DNA of 64,000 nucleotides from positions 248,001-312,000 of the forward strand of contig NZ_VFIL01000008.1 in the NCBI RefSeq assembly GCF_007858285.1, given 5' to 3'. A program made the position numbers and the translations under genes. Shown piece after piece: positions 1-7,369 of this stretch. The notes below the pieces were generated by a model. That model was not told the DNA's origin and did no database searches. It worked only from the letters and a program-made list of their open reading frames with translations. Numbering within the stretch: the first letter of the stretch is position 1; every line of letters begins with the position of its first letter. This DNA is from Pseudomonas brenneri. Lineage in GTDB: Bacteria; Pseudomonadota; Gammaproteobacteria; Pseudomonadales; Pseudomonadaceae.

Positions 1-206
1 GCAAACACATACAGCTGCCGGGCGCAGGCCATGGCGCGGTAGCGCTGCGGGGCCAATGGCTGGTGATCGGCATCCAGTGCTTCATAGGGCAACGCCAACT
101 CGGCATTCCAGCCTGGGCCCTGCCAGAGCGGCACGATCAGGTCGTTGAAGTGCGTGAGCACAGCGTTCAGTTGAGGCTTGTTGGCAGAGCTTGGAGCGAT
201 GGGCAT
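1..206 (-). CDS. AGE-family epimerase/isomerase, N-terminal part (runs off window)
   Basis: Only the first 68 codons are present; the gene continues beyond the left edge. The start ATG (complement of 204-206) opens a protein beginning MPIAPSSANKPQLNAVLTHF and continuing with a WQGPGWNAE stretch and an ALPYEALD stretch, then a RYRAMACARQLYVF segment. This is the N-terminal helix pattern of the N-acylglucosamine 2-epimerase / mannose isomerase (AGE, YihS-like) alpha6/alpha6-barrel family. The substrate cannot be told from this fragment. It lies downstream of the urease accessory operon on the same strand, separated from it by a REPIN, so it is probably transcribed separately. Confidence 0.7.
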   Translation of the reverse strand, partial: MPIAPSSANKPQLNAVLTHFNDLIVPLWQGPGWNAELALPYEALDADHQPLAPQRYRAMACARQLYVF

Positions 207-283
207 CGGCTGGTGTCGTCACGGCAGGGGTGTTTGCCGCGCATGGTAGCAGGCTTGGGGGCAGCGGTGGTTTTGCTACCGCT

Positions 284-365
284 TTCGCGAGCAAGCCCGC
301 TCCCACATTTGACCGGGTTCCATCGTTGGAATGCGGTCAAATGTGGGAGCGGGCTTGCTCGCGAA
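284..365. repeat. REPIN (inverted pair of REP palindromes, GCGGGCTTGCTCGCGA type)
   Basis: Two REP sequences face each other: the left arm reads CGCGAGCAAGCCCGCTCCCA and the right arm is its reverse complement, separated by a short spacer. The same family recurs at 11.8 kb and 57.0 kb. It sits in the 184-base gap between the AGE gene and hupE/ureJ, where no other feature was seen, and could fold as a hairpin in the 3' end of the ure transcript. Confidence 0.9.
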
Positions 366-390
366 GAGGCCCTCAACAGCGCTGCATCAC

Positions 391-963
391 TCAGCCCGCC
401 AGCAACCAACCCCCAGTCGCCGCCGAAGCCGCCCCTGCCACCCGCACCAGCGGCGCCGCCGCAGCCGGCAGAAAGCGCACCACTGCATAACCCGCCGCGT
501 GCAGCACAGCCGTCGCCCCCACGAACCCGGCTGCATACGCCCACGGGCTGGTCATATCCGGCAGTTCCAGGCCGTGAGCCACGCCGTGGAACAGGGCAAA
601 CACGGCTGTTGCAGCTACCGCCACCGCCACCGGCGGACGAATCGCCAAAGCCACCGCCAGGCCCAGGGCCAGTACCGACGCGGCAATCCCGCTTTCCAGG
701 GCCGGCAAGGCCAACCCTTCAAAACCGAGCACGCCACCGAGCAGCATGGTGCCGACAAAGGTGCAAGGCAGGGCCCAGCGCGCCGCGCCTTGTTGCTGCG
801 CCGCCCACAGGCCGACGGCCAGCATCGCCAGCAAATGGTCGAGACCGCCGAGGGGATGGCTGATGCCGGCTACCAGACCATTGTCGCCGTGACCCGGATG
901 GGCAAAGGCCAGGGCCGGGACCAGTAGCAGGGCGAGGGTGGCAAACAGTTTGTTGAGGCTCAT
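391..963 (-). CDS. hupE: HupE/UreJ family nickel permease
   Basis: A 190-residue membrane protein with a cleavable-looking signal segment (residues 1-21, ending AFA) followed at once by HPGHGD, a histidine-rich motif typical of HupE/UreJ, then HPLGGLDHLLAML and about six hydrophobic segments. HupE/UreJ proteins are secondary transporters that bring nickel to urease or hydrogenase. It is the last gene of ureE-ureF-ureG-hupE, 24 bases after ureG, so its job here is very probably nickel supply for urease maturation. No hydrogenase gene is in the window. Confidence 0.88.
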   Translation of the reverse strand: MSLNKLFATLALLLVPALAFAHPGHGDNGLVAGISHPLGGLDHLLAMLAVGLWAAQQQGAARWALPCTFVGTMLLGGVLGFEGLALPALESGIAASVLALGLAVALAIRPPVAVAVAATAVFALFHGVAHGLELPDMTSPWAYAAGFVGATAVLHAAGYAVVRFLPAAAAPLVRVAGAASAATGGWLLAG

Positions 964-987
964 AAGACAGCTCCTTGATAAGAGGGA

Positions 988-1602
988 TCAGGCTGCGGTC
1001 AGCAGGCCCTGGCGTTCGATAAAGGCGACGATTTCGTCGAGGCCGACGCCGGTTTTCTGGTTGCTGAACACAAAGGGTTTGCCATTGCGCATGCGCTGGG
1101 TGTCGCTGTTCATCAGCTCCAGCGAGGCCCCGACCAGTGGCGCCAGGTCGATCTTGTTGATCACCAGCAGGTCGGACTTGCAGATTCCCGGTCCACCTTT
1201 GCGCGGCAGTTTGTCGCCGGCTGATACATCGATCACATAGATGGTCAGGTCTGACAGTTCGGGGCTGAAGGTGGCCGAGAGGTTGTCGCCGCCCGACTCC
1301 ACTAGGATCAGGTCGAGGCCGGGAAAGCGTCGGTTCAGTTGATCAACCGCTTCGAGATTGATCGATGCATCTTCACGGATCGCCGTGTGCGGGCAGCCGC
1401 CGGTTTCCACGCCAATGATCCGCTCGGGCGCCAGGGCCTGGTTGCGCACCAGAAAGTCGGCGTCTTCGCGGGTGTAGATGTCGTTGGTGACCACCGCCAG
1501 GTTGTAGCGATCACGCAGGGCCAGGCACAGCGCCAGGGTCAAGGCGGTCTTGCCGGAGCCAACGGGGCCGCCGATACCGACGCGCAGGGGTTGTGTGTTC
1601 AT
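988..1602 (-). CDS. ureG: Urease accessory GTPase UreG
   Basis: A 204-residue SIMIBI-class GTPase. The P-loop GPVGSGKT lies at residues 11-18, followed by TNDIYTREDADF, ESGGDNLSATF (metal and switch region) and NKIDLAP (the NKxD guanine-specificity motif). UreG forms the UreD-UreF-UreG complex and, with UreE, delivers nickel and CO2 to the apo-urease active site using GTP. Length is normal for the family. It lies 9 bases after ureF and upstream of hupE in the same operon. Confidence 0.96.
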   Translation of the reverse strand: MNTQPLRVGIGGPVGSGKTALTLALCLALRDRYNLAVVTNDIYTREDADFLVRNQALAPERIIGVETGGCPHTAIREDASINLEAVDQLNRRFPGLDLILVESGGDNLSATFSPELSDLTIYVIDVSAGDKLPRKGGPGICKSDLLVINKIDLAPLVGASLELMNSDTQRMRNGKPFVFSNQKTGVGLDEIVAFIERQGLLTAA

Positions 1603-1611
1603 GGGGCTCTC

Positions 1612-2286
1612 CTAGGAACGGAACAGGCGGCTGTACTGGCGCTCGTGGGCCATGCATGCCAGGGACAGGCCGAATGCGGCGCTGCCAAAATGATGAGGGT
1701 CGCGCTGGCTGGCGTCCTGCTGGGCCTGTTGCAGCAGGGGCAGCAGTTCGCTGGTCAGGCGTTGGGCGGCTTGCTGGCCCAGGGGCAGGGTTTTCATCAG
1801 CACGGCCAATTGGTTTTCCAGCCAGCTCCAGAGCCAGGCGGCCAGGGCATCGTCGGGGCTGATCGTCCAGGCGCGAGCCGCGAGCGCCCAGCCCAGGGCC
1901 AAATGCGGCTCGCGGGTTGCCGTAAGAAAATCGCGGGCGGCTTCATCCAACTCCGGCAAGCCATTGAGCAGTTGTTGCAGGGAATAGCCCATCTGCCGGC
2001 TCTCCTGGAACAACTCACGGGTTTCGCGGCTGGCGCGATGCTCCTCGCAGAGTTGGCGCAGGCGCGCCCAGTCCTGGGCTGCGGCGGCCTGGCAATGGGC
2101 GAGCAGCAACGGCGCTTCGAAGCGCGCCAGGTTGAGCAGCAACTGGTCGCTGATCCAGCGTCGGGCGCTGTCGGCATCACTGACACGGGCATTCTCCACG
2201 GCCATTTCCAGGCCCTGTGAATAGCTGTAGCCGCCAATCGGCAATTGCGGACTGGCCAGGCGCAACAGCGCCCAGGCCGGGTTCAC
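1612..2286 (-). CDS. ureF: Urease accessory protein UreF
   Basis: A 224-residue all-helical protein with the N-terminal LASPQLPIGGYSYSQGLE signature of UreF and a C-terminal ACMAHERQYSRLFRS. UreF bridges UreD and UreG in the maturation complex and acts as a checkpoint on UreG GTP hydrolysis. The start is a GTG (complement of 2284-2286) overlapping the ureE stop by four bases (GTGA), which implies translational coupling. The next in-frame ATG would remove the conserved N-terminal motif, so the GTG start is preferred. Confidence 0.95.
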   Translation of the reverse strand: MNPAWALLRLASPQLPIGGYSYSQGLEMAVENARVSDADSARRWISDQLLLNLARFEAPLLLAHCQAAAAQDWARLRQLCEEHRASRETRELFQESRQMGYSLQQLLNGLPELDEAARDFLTATREPHLALGWALAARAWTISPDDALAAWLWSWLENQLAVLMKTLPLGQQAAQRLTSELLPLLQQAQQDASQRDPHHFGSAAFGLSLACMAHERQYSRLFRS

Positions 2287-2783
2287 AGGCGCACGCCGAA
2301 CTGATGCAGTTTGGGCGGGTAGTTGAAGTCTTCATCACCATGGCGCGAGTGATGATGACCGCCACCATAGGCGCCGTGTTCTGGCTGGAACGGTGCTTCG
2401 AGGGTTTCGGTATGGGCGCCCAATTGCTCCAGCATGGCCTTGAGCACGTAGTCATCGAGCAGCCGCAGCCAGCCGTCTCCCACTTGCAGGGCCACGTGGC
2501 GGTTGCCCAGGTGATAGGCCGCGCGGGTCAGTTCGAAGGCGCTGCTGCAGGTGACATGCAGCAGTTGTTCAGGGCGAGCACAGACGCGTACGACACGTCC
2601 GTCTTCAGCCTGTAGGAATTCTCCGTCATGCAGCGGCGGCTGGCCACGCTCCAGAAACAGGCCGACGTCTTCTCCCTCGGCACTGAAACAGCGCAGGCGG
2701 CTTTTGCTGCGAGCGTCGAAGTTCAGCAACAACTCTGCGGCCCAGACGGGTTGGGGGGCGATTCGGCGGTGGATCACCAGCAT
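2283..2783 (-). CDS. ureE: Urease nickel metallochaperone UreE
   Basis: A 166-residue protein beginning MLVIHRRIAPQPVWAAELL, as UreE proteins do. An upstream extension of 33 codons is open, but it would overlap the sigma-54 promoter at 2819-2837 and is not conserved-looking, so the ATG at 2783 is chosen. The middle contains the VAYxLGNRH-type stretch (AAYHLGNRHVALQVG) with the conserved metal-binding histidine, and the C-terminus is histidine-rich (GGGHHHSRHGDED). UreE binds nickel and hands it to UreG. First gene of ureE-ureF-ureG-hupE. Confidence 0.95.
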   Translation of the reverse strand: MLVIHRRIAPQPVWAAELLLNFDARSKSRLRCFSAEGEDVGLFLERGQPPLHDGEFLQAEDGRVVRVCARPEQLLHVTCSSAFELTRAAYHLGNRHVALQVGDGWLRLLDDYVLKAMLEQLGAHTETLEAPFQPEHGAYGGGHHHSRHGDEDFNYPPKLHQFGVRL

Positions 2784-2818
2784 CAGGAAGCTTCCAGCTA
2801 TGAGCGATAAACAGGCTA

Positions 2819-2837
2819 GAGCAAGGGGCTTGCCAAT
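2819..2837 (-). promoter_or_regulatory. Sigma-54 (RpoN) promoter of ureEFG-hupE
   Basis: Read on the minus strand the sequence is TTGGCAAGCCCCTTGCTC. It has the GG-N10-GC spacing and matches the TGGCAC(G)-N4-TTGCW -24/-12 consensus with a single change in the -24 element. It lies 36 bases upstream of the ureE ATG, giving a short leader. No competing sigma-70 promoter was obvious. Prediction from sequence only. Confidence 0.8.
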
Positions 2838-2920
2838 CTGGCTGGATGTGGGAAAACGACGTAGGAATCGAGTGTCTGCCACTCATTGGGGCAACAGGTT
2901 GCGCGAGGCATGACTCATTT

Positions 2921-2937
2921 TGGTGCGCGGTGGCGGC
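2921..2937. promoter_or_regulatory. NtrC-like binding site upstream of ureE
   Basis: The 17-mer TGACTCATTTTGGTGCG agrees at 13 of 17 positions with the NtrC enhancer consensus TGCACCATTTTGGTGCA. It lies about 100 bases upstream of the -24 element, a usual distance for a sigma-54 activator. The rest of the 297-base gap (2784-3080) between ureE and the divergent NlpC gene shows only weak promoter-like sequence towards the latter. Confidence 0.6.
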
Positions 2938-3080
2938 TTTTGGCGCCGAAGTTGTGCAGTTGGTTACGGGCTTCAGGGGCTTTGGGATGTGTCTTACAAC
3001 GATCTGAGAGTTTCCGTTCATCTCGTTCTACGTCGTTTCACTAGGATTTCGCCCCTGTTTAATCCATCGCGACGTTCATC

Positions 3081-3587
3081 ATGTTCAAGTCATTTTTAGG
3101 TGTAGTTATTGTCGGCCTGTTTGCGCTGACGTCATCGTCCTGGGCCAACGTCAGTAAACGCGGTACGTCACTGGCCTCGTTCAGTTCCGTGCCCAGGCCT
3201 GCCATCGACAACGTTGTCGACCGCGCCTATGAATTGTTGGGCAAGCCTTACAAATTGGGAGGGGCATCGGTGGATCAGGGGTTCGATTGCAGCGGTCTGT
3301 TGGTCTATCTGTTCAAGACCCAAGCCAATATTGTTATCCCGCGCACCACCTCGGCGATGCACCGCTCAACGGCGGCAACGATCAAGCGCGATGCGCTGCA
3401 ACCCGGCGATGCGGTGTTTTTCAGGGGCAATGGCAGCGGCCAGGTTGGCCATGTCGGCTTGTACATCGGCGAAGGCAAATTCATTCATTCACCGCGCCCG
3501 GGCAAAAGCATCCGCATTGATTCGCTGGCCAACACCTACTGGAAGAAGAACTACACCACCGCCAAACGCTTCTACGCGGTGCGTTGA
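3081..3587 (+). CDS. NlpC/P60 family cell-wall hydrolase, exported
   Basis: A 168-residue protein with an N-terminal signal peptide (hydrophobic residues 7-20, likely cleaved after SWA) and a C-terminal NlpC/P60 cysteine peptidase domain. The catalytic set is visible: Cys70 in FDCSGL, His124 in GHVGLYIG and His136 in FIHSPRP, with the PGDAVFF strand at 108-114. Such enzymes cut peptide stems of peptidoglycan in the periplasm (Spr/MepS-like). It is a single gene, divergent from ureE and convergent with the DesT-like gene 5 bases away. The substrate bond cannot be assigned from sequence. Confidence 0.9.
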   Translation: MFKSFLGVVIVGLFALTSSSWANVSKRGTSLASFSSVPRPAIDNVVDRAYELLGKPYKLGGASVDQGFDCSGLLVYLFKTQANIVIPRTTSAMHRSTAATIKRDALQPGDAVFFRGNGSGQVGHVGLYIGEGKFIHSPRPGKSIRIDSLANTYWKKNYTTAKRFYAVR

Positions 3588-3592
3588 TCGCT

Positions 3593-4225
3593 CTATTCGG
3601 TGCTGCCCAGGCCTTGCCAGTGCTTGAGACCGATAAAGATAAAGCGCAGTTGCTGGGTGATCTTGGCCTGGGGTGTGAGGTGTGCAGGCAGGGCGGCGGC
3701 GGGCGGGTCGATGATGTCGGGCAGGGTGGCGAACACGCTCTTGACGATCAGGTCGGCCATCACATGCAGACCCTCGGCATCCAGGTGCTGGAGTTTGGGC
3801 ATCAGCGTCAGGTCGGCCGCCAGGTCCGAGGTGATGTCTTCACGCAAGGCGCCGATGGCTTGGCGCACGGCCAGGCAACCGCCGTATTGCTCGCGGGCGA
3901 GGAATAAAAACTGTGAACGGTTGGCCGCGACCACATCGAGAAAGATCCGCACCGAGGCATCGATGATGCCGCCCATGACGAATTCGTTGTGGCGTACCAG
4001 GCGGATGGTGGCACGGAAGGTTTGGCCGACCTCACTGACGAGCACCAGGCCCAGTTGGTCCATATCGGCAAAGTGACGGTAGAAACCGGTCGGCACGATG
4101 CCAGCGCTCTTGGCCACTTCCCGCAGGCTCAGGCTGCCAAACCCTCGTCCACCCTCCATCAGATGGCGGGCTGCGTCCATCAAGGCAAGGCGGGTCTGTT
4201 GCTTCTGTTCGGCGCGGGGGAGCAT
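3593..4225 (-). CDS. desT: TetR-family regulator, DesT/FabR-like
   Basis: A 210-residue TetR regulator. The start is placed at the ATG opening MLPRAEQKQQTRLALMDAAR; a longer reading needs a TTG start and adds 27 non-conserved residues. The helix-turn-helix SLSLREVAKSAGIVPTGFYR closely resembles FabR/DesT (SLSLREVA..AGI.PT.FYRHF), and the ligand domain has FLFLAREQYGG. DesT of P. aeruginosa represses acyl-CoA desaturase genes desCB according to the saturated/unsaturated acyl-CoA ratio and lies beside ureE there; this gene is also near ureE, but no desaturase gene is in this window. Assignment to DesT rather than another FabR-like regulator is by similarity and position. Confidence 0.72.
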   Translation of the reverse strand: MLPRAEQKQQTRLALMDAARHLMEGGRGFGSLSLREVAKSAGIVPTGFYRHFADMDQLGLVLVSEVGQTFRATIRLVRHNEFVMGGIIDASVRIFLDVVAANRSQFLFLAREQYGGCLAVRQAIGALREDITSDLAADLTLMPKLQHLDAEGLHVMADLIVKSVFATLPDIIDPPAAALPAHLTPQAKITQQLRFIFIGLKHWQGLGSTE

Positions 4226-4330
4226 GGGCGGGTGGGCTTTGTAGGCAAGGACAGCGACGCACTCTAGCAAATCAACTTTACCGGCGTCGAACTTCAAGCG
4301 AGACAAGGGTGTTGCGGGTCACACAAAGTC

Positions 4331-4361
4331 AAAGCCCGATCGCAGGGGATCGGGCTTTTTT
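4331..4361. terminator. Bidirectional intrinsic terminator
   Basis: An 11-bp perfect stem AAAGCCCGATC / GATCGGGCTTT with a 6-base loop, followed on the plus strand by a run of T. On the minus strand it lies just after the repeat-protein gene (stop at 4378), whose transcript it most probably ends, although the T-run is weaker in that direction. Confidence 0.75.
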
Positions 4362-4377
4362 CAGGGCCAGCACAGGC

Positions 4378-4797
4378 TTAGCTCGTAGCTTTATGCATTT
4401 CAGCCAGACGGTCGGAACCGCCTTCAGCTACGGCGTTACGTTCTTGCAGACGGTCAGAACCACCTTCAACCAGACCTTTCTGTTCCAGGCGATCGCGGCC
4501 GCCTTCAGCTACGGCATTGCGTTCTTGCAGACGATCCGAGCCACCTTCGACCAGACCTTTCTGTTCCAGGCGATCGCGGCCGCCTTCAGCTACGGCATTG
4601 CGTTCTTGCAGGCGATCCGAGCCACCTTCGACCAGGCCTTTCTGTTCCAGGCGATCGCGGCCACCTTCGGCAACGGTCTGGCTGATGTGTACAGCGTCAG
4701 ATTTGACTTGTGGGATGGCTTGTTCTGCAGCTGGCAGGGCGAAAGCGCTGGTGGCCAGGACAGAGAGTGCAACACTGAGCAGTAATTGGCGTTTCAT
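4378..4797 (-). CDS. Small exported tandem-repeat protein
   Basis: A 139-residue protein starting at the ATG at 4797, with AAGGAG ten bases upstream. Residues 1-20 form a signal peptide ending in AFA. From residue 42 the protein consists of seven alternating 13-14 residue units of the type VAEGGRDRLEQKGL and VEGGSDRLQERNA. These form three near-perfect 27-residue copies plus a final half unit before AEMHKATS. It is highly charged and Gly-rich, with no cysteine. Similar xAEGGxDR repeat proteins occur in Pseudomonas, sometimes labelled phage infection protein, but I know no established function. It is followed by a terminator and appears monocistronic. Confidence 0.85.
   Translation of the reverse strand: MKRQLLLSVALSVLATSAFALPAAEQAIPQVKSDAVHISQTVAEGGRDRLEQKGLVEGGSDRLQERNAVAEGGRDRLEQKGLVEGGSDRLQERNAVAEGGRDRLEQKGLVEGGSDRLQERNAVAEGGSDRLAEMHKATS
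4440..4682. repeat. Three in-frame tandem copies of an 81-bp unit
   Basis: Copies at about 4440-4520, 4521-4601 and 4602-4682 differ at only a few positions (for example AGACGGTCAGAACC against AGACGATCCGAGCC and AGGCGATCCGAGCC). The unit is a multiple of three, so changes in copy number would keep the frame of the exported repeat protein. Confidence 0.9.
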
Positions 4798-4890
4798 GAT
4801 GAGTTGCTCCTTGGGAGGGCGATAAAGTGGGTACAGAGCTAATGCTACTCTCGATAACTCGATATAAAAGTTCATAAACACAATGGTAAT

Positions 4891-5045
4891 AATCAACAGA
4901 ATTGATTGTTCTACGCGATGGCTCTAGAACGCGCGTCTCAAGCACGCGCTTTTGCACCGATGTGGGTATTTTCGACACGGGCGTGGGTAACAACGGTGCG
5001 CCGTTGATGAAAGAAGCTGTCGGATTAGTCAGAAAAAGCGCTTTT
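4891..5045. promoter_or_regulatory. Palindromes in the gap before the AsmA gene
   Basis: The 368-base gap 4798-5165 is AT-richer than its surroundings and carries three perfect short inverted repeats: AATCAA-N5-TTGATT (4891-4907), CAACGG-TGCG-CCGTTG (4991-5006) and the 12-bp palindrome AAAAGCGCTTTT (5034-5045). The first is on the upstream side of the repeat-protein gene, the last two on the upstream side of the AsmA gene. They may be operators or RNA hairpins; no known regulator consensus was recognised. Confidence 0.35.
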
Positions 5046-5165
5046 CGCCGCTAATTCCACTCTGCGGTTAAACCCCCAGGCCATTTGCCAGTCGTAGCCA
5101 TATAAGCTTTAGTCCTTGCGCGCGTTGCCACTGGCACGCGCAGTCGTAATCAGGAGCCCTGTGCA

Positions 5166-7235
5166 ATGACGCGCACTCGTAAAATTCTCGCCTGGAGCAG
5201 TGCTTGCTTCGTTCTGTTAATCGCCGCCGTCGTGCTGATCCTGGTGTTCTTCGACTGGAACCGGATCAAGCCGCAACTCAATGCCAAAGTCTCCGAAGAG
5301 CTGCATCGCACCTTTGCCATTAATGGCAACCTGGCCGTGGTCTGGCAGCGCGAGCCGGACGAGGGCGGTTGGCGGGCCTGGGTGCCGTGGCCCCATGTGG
5401 TGGCCGAGGACCTGAGCCTGGGCAACCCCGAGTGGTCGAAAAAACCGCAGATGGTCAGCCTCAAGCGTGTCGAATTGCGTATCTCACCGTTGGCCTTGCT
5501 GGCCCAGCGCGTGGTGATTCCGCGTATCGACCTGACCGAACCGAGCGCCGAGTTGCAGCGCCTGGCCGATGGCCGCGCCAACTGGGTATTCAAATTTGAT
5601 CCCAAGGACCCGAATGCCGAACCGTCCAGCTGGGTGGTGGATATCGGCGCTATCGGCTTCGACAAGGGCCACGTGACCCTCGACGACCAGACGCTCAAGA
5701 CCCGCCTGGATGTGCTGATCGACCCGCTGGGCAAGCCGGTTGCGTTCAGTGAAATAGTCGGTGAGCGCGACGCAAAAAAGGCCCTGGAGAAGGGCTCTGC
5801 CCCCCAGGACTACGCTTTCGGCCTCAAGGTCAGCGGTCAGTACCACGGCCAGAAACTCGCCGGCAGCGGCAAGATCGGCGGGTTGCTGGCCCTGCAGGAC
5901 GCCGCTAAGCCATTCCCCCTGCAAGCCCAGGCCAGGATCGGTGACACCAGCATCGCCCTGGCCGGCACCCTGACCGACCCGCTGAACCTCGGCGCCCTGG
6001 ATTTGCGCCTGAAACTGTCCGGTACCAGCCTGGGCAACCTTTACCCGCTGACTGGCGTGACTCTGCCGGACTCACCGGCCTATTCCACCGATGGTCGCTT
6101 GATCGCCAAATTGCATGAAGCCGGCGGCGCGTCGTTCCGTTATGAAAACTTCAACGGCAAGATCGGCAACAGCGATATCCATGGCAACCTGGCCTACGTC
6201 GCCAGCCAGCCGCGGCCCAAGCTCAGTGGTGCGCTGGTCTCCAATCAACTGTTACTGGCCGACCTGGCGCCGCTGATCGGTGCTGACTCCAACGCCAAGC
6301 AAAAGGCCCGTGGCGGTGAAAGCAAGCAACCGGCGACCAAGGTGCTGCCGGTCGAGGAGTTTCGCACCGAGCGCTGGCGCGATATGGATGCGGATGTCGA
6401 GTTCACGGGCAAACGCATTGTCCACAGCGCCGAACTGCCGTTCACCGACCTCTACACACACCTGGTGCTGACCGACGGCCAATTGAGCCTGGAACCCCTG
6501 CGTTTTGGCGTGGCGGGTGGCAAGCTCAGCGCGCAAGTCCGCCTCAATGGTCGCATCACTCCGCTGGAGGGCCGGGCGAAGTTGACGGCGCGCAACTTCA
6601 AGCTCAAGCAGTTGTTCCCCACCTTTGAACCGATGAAAACCAGCTTCGGCGAACTCAACGGCGATGCCGACATCGCCGGGCGTGGCAACTCGGTGGCGGC
6701 GCTCTTGGGCAGTGCCAATGGCGATCTGAAAATGCTCATCAACGACGGCGCGATCAGCCGTGGCCTGATGGAAATTGCCGGGCTGAACGTGGGCAACTAT
6801 GTGGTCGGCAAGATGTTTGGCGACAAGGAAGTGAAGATCAACTGCGCGGCGGCGGACTTCGGCATCAAGACCGGCCTGGCCACCAGTCGGCTGTTTGTGT
6901 TCGATACCGAGAACGCGATCATCTACATCGATGGCACCGCGAACATGGCCAGCGAACAACTGGACCTGACGATTACCCCGGAGTCCAAGGGTTTCCGCCT
7001 GTTCTCGCTGCGCTCGCCGTTGTACGTCAACGGGCCGTTTATCAAGCCCAATGCCGGGGTCAAGGCGGTGCCGTTAATGCTGCGGGGTGCAGGGATGGTG
7101 GCGTTGGGGGTGATTGTCGGGCCTGCGGCGGGATTGCTGGCGCTGGTGGCACCGAGCGGTGATGTGCCGAACCAGTGTGTGCCGCTGTTGCAGCAGATGA
7201 AGGAAGGCAAGGCGCCGAAGACGGTGAAGGGCTGA
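5166..7235 (+). CDS. AsmA family protein
   Basis: A 689-residue protein with one N-terminal membrane anchor (about residues 8-30) followed by a long beta-rich periplasmic region. The opening FFDWNRIKPQLNAKVSEELHR, the GDIxL-like repeats and the C-terminal block FDTENAIIYIDGTANMAS ... LDLTITPESKGFRLFSLRSP are typical of AsmA/YhjG proteins, which are bridge-like envelope proteins linked to lipid transport and outer-membrane homeostasis. The start is supported by AGGAG nine bases upstream. The gene stands alone on the plus strand and is followed after 134 bases by the lipase gene. Confidence 0.87.
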   Translation: MTRTRKILAWSSACFVLLIAAVVLILVFFDWNRIKPQLNAKVSEELHRTFAINGNLAVVWQREPDEGGWRAWVPWPHVVAEDLSLGNPEWSKKPQMVSLKRVELRISPLALLAQRVVIPRIDLTEPSAELQRLADGRANWVFKFDPKDPNAEPSSWVVDIGAIGFDKGHVTLDDQTLKTRLDVLIDPLGKPVAFSEIVGERDAKKALEKGSAPQDYAFGLKVSGQYHGQKLAGSGKIGGLLALQDAAKPFPLQAQARIGDTSIALAGTLTDPLNLGALDLRLKLSGTSLGNLYPLTGVTLPDSPAYSTDGRLIAKLHEAGGASFRYENFNGKIGNSDIHGNLAYVASQPRPKLSGALVSNQLLLADLAPLIGADSNAKQKARGGESKQPATKVLPVEEFRTERWRDMDADVEFTGKRIVHSAELPFTDLYTHLVLTDGQLSLEPLRFGVAGGKLSAQVRLNGRITPLEGRAKLTARNFKLKQLFPTFEPMKTSFGELNGDADIAGRGNSVAALLGSANGDLKMLINDGAISRGLMEIAGLNVGNYVVGKMFGDKEVKINCAAADFGIKTGLATSRLFVFDTENAIIYIDGTANMASEQLDLTITPESKGFRLFSLRSPLYVNGPFIKPNAGVKAVPLMLRGAGMVALGVIVGPAAGLLALVAPSGDVPNQCVPLLQQMKEGKAPKTVKG

Positions 7236-7369
7236 CTGACGAGCCCGAAACCAAAATGTGAGTGCTACGCGGCGCAAAAAGTTTTATCGGATGTAGCCGG
7301 GTGTCATATCGATTGCCGCAGGGCTGGTCTAGGATCTGCTCAATCGCCTCTTTGACGGACGTTCGCCCC

